This document shows positions 61,683 to 64,000 of a stretch of 64,000 nt of DNA, piece after piece (the stretch's first letter is position 1; each line of letters opens with the position of its first letter). A model generated the notes under the pieces. It had not been told where the DNA came from. It saw only the letters and a program-made list of their open reading frames with translations, and made no database searches. The position numbers and the translations under genes are program-made. The DNA is from Desulfobacula sp. (GTDB taxonomy: Bacteria; Desulfobacterota; Desulfobacteria; Desulfobacterales; Desulfobacteraceae), in NCBI RefSeq assembly GCF_030145145.1, contig NZ_JAQYWD010000029.1:1-64000 (forward strand), read 5' to 3'.

Positions 61683-63449
61683 TTATTTTTTTTTTGATTT
61701 CAATTCAGGAAAATCCCAGTAAAAATATTCGTTGGGGGTTGATTCGGTTTGGTCCTCCTGTCGTGAGATTTCCTGTTCCCTGAGTTCGATTCTCCTGATT
61801 TTACCACTGATCGTCTTGGGCACTTCTCGGACAAATTCAATGATCCTGGGGATCTTGAATTTGGCCAGGATGGAAATGGTGTGTTGAAACAGCTCCAGGG
61901 CAAGTTCCCGGGTGGGTTCAAATTCATGATTCAGGATGACATAGGCTTTAACCAATTGGTGTCTGTTGGGATCCGGTTTCCCAATGACCGCTGCTTCACC
62001 CACCGCAGGGTGCTCCACCAGGGCGCTTTCCACCTCAAAGGGTCCCACGCGAAAATCCGAAGACTTGATCACATCGTCGGCCCGGCCCACAAACCACCAA
62101 TACCCATCTGTATCAAAGGATGCGCGATCCCCGGTATAATAATAATCGTCAATAAACACGAGCTTCATCTTTTCAGGGCTGCCGATATATTCTGTAAACA
62201 GGCCTTTGGATTTGAATTTGTCCAGTTTTACAACAATATGACCGGGTTCATCCGGGGTGGTAATTTCATTCCCGTCATCATCAACCAAGGCAACATCATA
62301 CATGAACGAGGGGTACCCAAAGGACCCATTGCGCATTTTACCGGTCATCCAGGGAGGATTTCCAATCATTGCCGTGGATTCGGTCTGTCCGTAAAAATCA
62401 CGGATTTCAGTGCCGGTGAATTTTTTCCACTGATTGATGACCTCGGGATTGAGGGGTTCGCCGGCACTGATGGACTGGCGCAGACAGGACAGATCATATG
62501 CGGACACGTCCATATTAATGAACATCCGCCAGGCCGTGGGCGGTGCACAGAACGTGCTGACCTTGTTTGCTGCAATGGCTTCCAGGTAAAGGTTTCCGTT
62601 AAGGGTTGTAAAATTAAACCCCGTTGCCGTGGCACCCACGTTCAAGGGTGCAAAAAAACTGCTCCATGCCCATTTGGCCCATCCCGGTGCACTGAGGTTA
62701 TGGTGGATATCGTCCGGTTTAATACCGATCATTACGGTTGTGGACAAGTGCCCTAACGGATATGAGGTGGCACTGTGTCCCACCCGCTTGGGAAGTCCGG
62801 TTGTTCCGGATGTAAAGAAACAGAACAACAGGTCATGGGATCGAGTTTTGGCCGCCCGGGCAATGGGGGATTGTTTTTCAATGTCGGCATAACTGGTCCA
62901 TCCGGGTTTGGTGCCCAGTACAATTTTTGTCTTCGGGGTAATGCCGGTGGCACTCAAGGCCTCGTCCATTAGATCCGTAAACGACTGATCCGACAGGATG
63001 ATATCCGGCTCATAGGTTTCAAACCGGTACTGCAGCTCTCTCATGGTCATGCTGGTGGCCGTGGGCACGGATACCAGCCCGCCTTTTATGCCGGCATAGG
63101 TTGCAAACCAGGTTTCCGGGACAATGGGTACCATCATGTACAGATTGTCGCCTTTTTCTACGCCGGCCCCTCGAAGGTGGTTCAGGCATTTGTTTCCGTT
63201 TGCGGATAATTGGCTGTAGGTATAGCGGCGCGTCTCTCGGGTGGCAATATCCGTCCAGAGCAGTGCCAGGTTTTCCCCTCGTTCCTTTACATGTATATTT
63301 TCAAAAACTTCTTCAACCCAGTTGAAGTATTCGGGCAGTTCCATGACATTCAATCGTTCAAAGAACGTTTTAGCCGCCTTTTCTTTTCGTTCATCATCAA
63401 CCATCTGGTTGAGTTCCATGACCTCTCGGTAAATTTTTTCCATATCCAT
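61683..63449 (-). CDS. Medium-chain-type acyl-CoA synthetase (AMP-forming)
   Basis: A 588-aa AMP-forming ligase of the acetyl/medium-chain acyl-CoA synthetase type: FCFFTSGTTGLPKRVGHSATSYPLGHL, SAPGWAKWAWSSFFAPLNVGA, AGEPLNPEVINQWKKFTGTEIRDFYGQTES, YYTGDRASFDTDGYWWFVGRADDVIKSSDFRVGPFEVE and KTISGKIRRIELR with the catalytic lysine. It activates a carboxylic acid of unknown chain length, possibly butyrate, another fatty acid or an aromatic acid. It is distinct from acs and prpE in sequence and length. The activator gene lies downstream on the same strand, separated by its own promoter. Confidence 0.92.
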   Translation of the reverse strand: MDMEKIYREVMELNQMVDDERKEKAAKTFFERLNVMELPEYFNWVEEVFENIHVKERGENLALLWTDIATRETRRYTYSQLSANGNKCLNHLRGAGVEKGDNLYMMVPIVPETWFATYAGIKGGLVSVPTATSMTMRELQYRFETYEPDIILSDQSFTDLMDEALSATGITPKTKIVLGTKPGWTSYADIEKQSPIARAAKTRSHDLLFCFFTSGTTGLPKRVGHSATSYPLGHLSTTVMIGIKPDDIHHNLSAPGWAKWAWSSFFAPLNVGATATGFNFTTLNGNLYLEAIAANKVSTFCAPPTAWRMFINMDVSAYDLSCLRQSISAGEPLNPEVINQWKKFTGTEIRDFYGQTESTAMIGNPPWMTGKMRNGSFGYPSFMYDVALVDDDGNEITTPDEPGHIVVKLDKFKSKGLFTEYIGSPEKMKLVFIDDYYYTGDRASFDTDGYWWFVGRADDVIKSSDFRVGPFEVESALVEHPAVGEAAVIGKPDPNRHQLVKAYVILNHEFEPTRELALELFQHTISILAKFKIPRIIEFVREVPKTISGKIRRIELREQEISRQEDQTESTPNEYFYWDFPELKSKKK

Positions 63450-63669
63450 AAATAAATTCCTGCAATATTGTTTGTGTCTGAATCGGTTTAAAATATGCTG
63501 CTGCTTATATCATTTTTTTAACATTTTTCAAAGATTGTATTCAGCAAATTTATATGTCCCCGGATGTTCCTGTTCCATTGGGAGAAATCTCAGGTTTTTA
63601 TTTTAATGATTGACAATTAACGGTTGAAACGGTAATAAAAATTAATCTCAGGCAGAAGCTTGAACCCAA

Positions 63670-63698
63670 CTGACAATTTTTTTAATAGACACTATAAA
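63670..63698 (+). promoter_or_regulatory. Sigma-70 promoter before the DUF4198-like gene
   Basis: CTGACA (63670-63675), a 17-bp spacer and TATAAA (63693-63698). A second TTGACA lies at about 63610. Transcription from the nearer box would start inside the hairpin that follows. Confidence 0.5.
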
Positions 63699-63755
63699 CC
63701 ACGAAGGTTGATTTATCGGTAAAATATTCCGATGCCTTTGTGGTTTTTTATTTTT
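63698..63755 (+). terminator. Attenuator-like hairpin in the leader of the last gene
   Basis: ACCACGAAGG (63698-63707) pairs with CCTTTGTGGT (63735-63744), one G-T pair, and an inner ATCGG/CCGAT stem is present. TTTTTTATTTTT follows. It sits 13 bp before the ATG, so it could end transcripts arriving from further upstream, or act as an attenuator. Confidence 0.6.
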
Positions 63756-63767
63756 AGGAGAAGCAAA

Positions 63768-64000
63768 ATGAGAGTTTTTCGGCTGATTTGTCCGGTTGTT
63801 TTAATCGTCTTTTTTTCTTTTGGCGTGTCATTTGCCCATTTCGGGATGGTGATCCCTTCAGACAATATGGTCATGCAGGACGATTCGAAAAAAATAGGTC
63901 TTCACCTGTCTTTTTCCCATCCGTTTGAAGGGGTGGGTATGCCACTTGTCAAACCGAAAGGGTTTTGGGTGGTCAAAAAAGGGAAGCAGCAGGCGTTGAA
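63768..64000 (+). CDS. DUF4198-like exported protein (partial, cut by the window end)
   Basis: Only the first 77 codons are in the window. AGGAGA precedes the ATG. A Sec signal peptide runs to about residue 23 (GVSFAHFG), so the mature protein begins with a histidine, as in many DUF4198 proteins of the periplasm, where metal binding is suspected. The mature start, HFGMVIPSDNMVMQDDSKKIGLHLSFSHPFEG, matches that family, which is often linked with nickel or cobalt uptake. The hairpin in its leader suggests regulated expression. The rest of the gene and its neighbours cannot be seen. Confidence 0.75.
   Translation, partial: MRVFRLICPVVLIVFFSFGVSFAHFGMVIPSDNMVMQDDSKKIGLHLSFSHPFEGVGMPLVKPKGFWVVKKGKQQAL

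Noticed and set aside
61881-62756. A 291-codon open frame on the plus strand inside the acyl-CoA synthetase gene
   Set aside because: It is the antisense shadow of a clearly conserved ligase, has no ribosome site and shows no domain pattern.
1-64000. CRISPR array, tRNA, rRNA, prophage or insertion sequence with transposase
   Set aside because: No regularly spaced repeats, cloverleaf genes, phage structural genes or transposase frames were seen; repeats here are short, non-coding inverted repeats.

Overview
The window reads as chromosomal DNA of a Gram-negative, strictly anaerobic type of bacterium, most likely a sulfate reducer of the Desulfobacterota (Desulfobacteraceae-like). This is an inference from the gene mix: paired acyl/acetyl-CoA synthetases with an SSS symporter, a long PlsB, an S1 protein with an acidic N-terminal tail, a plant-type DapB, a long UbiD-like decarboxylase, a porin and AsmA/YdbH genes for an outer membrane, and abundant GGGGTCAGGC-type REP repeats. 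No rRNA, tRNA, CRISPR array, prophage or intact transposase was seen.

Layout. 1-2060: a hairpin element, cmoA-cmoB (wobble uridine modification) and a 115-bp repeat. 2096-11760: an apparently undescribed four-gene operon: a 280-aa protein I do not recognise, two different BrxD-type (DUF2791-like) P-loop ATPases, and a ~1990-aa protein joining an Lhr-like SF2 helicase, a Cas4/RecB-type Fe-S nuclease, a decayed RNase H-like domain and a Dna2/Upf1-like SF1 helicase. No pglX, pglZ, brxC or methylase is present, so it is not a known BREX type; a defence or DNA-processing role is inferred. 12006-15536: a VanZ-like protein and a second large SF2 helicase (MrfA-like) fused to an intact DnaQ-like exonuclease. 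15542-22089: sir2, murJ, a Tat lipoprotein M48 protease, a UbiD-family decarboxylase and small membrane proteins.

22144-33006 is an acetate/propionate uptake and activation cluster on the minus strand: acs, prpE-like, SSS symporter, a 28-aa peptide, a PAS/degenerate-kinase/exonuclease fusion, lemA and a CNMP-CBS-DUF294 protein. 33589-41879 holds envelope and cell-wall functions, including a MurU-AmgK-like fusion and a NamZ-like muramidase that together suggest MurNAc recycling, plus plsB and dapB. 42140-46959 is hisC-cmk-rpsA-sppA. 47245-51339 is a secreted dockerin-containing surface protein bracketed by a 60-bp direct repeat; each repeat copy carries the stop codons of both sppA (plus) and the tsaC/yciO-like gene (minus), as if the block had been inserted into an ancestral convergent overlap.

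51464-57698: tsaC-like, HD hydrolase, a molybdenum-carrier-like protein, a rhomboid fused to a DnaJ C-terminal-like tail, and ydbH-ynbE-ydbL. 57937-63449: a porin with a good sigma-54 promoter and an upstream palindrome, its probable enhancer-binding activator, and an acyl-CoA synthetase. The window ends inside a DUF4198-like secreted protein. Several families of short inverted-repeat elements are scattered between genes. All calls were made by eye from the sequence; no database search or structure prediction was run.
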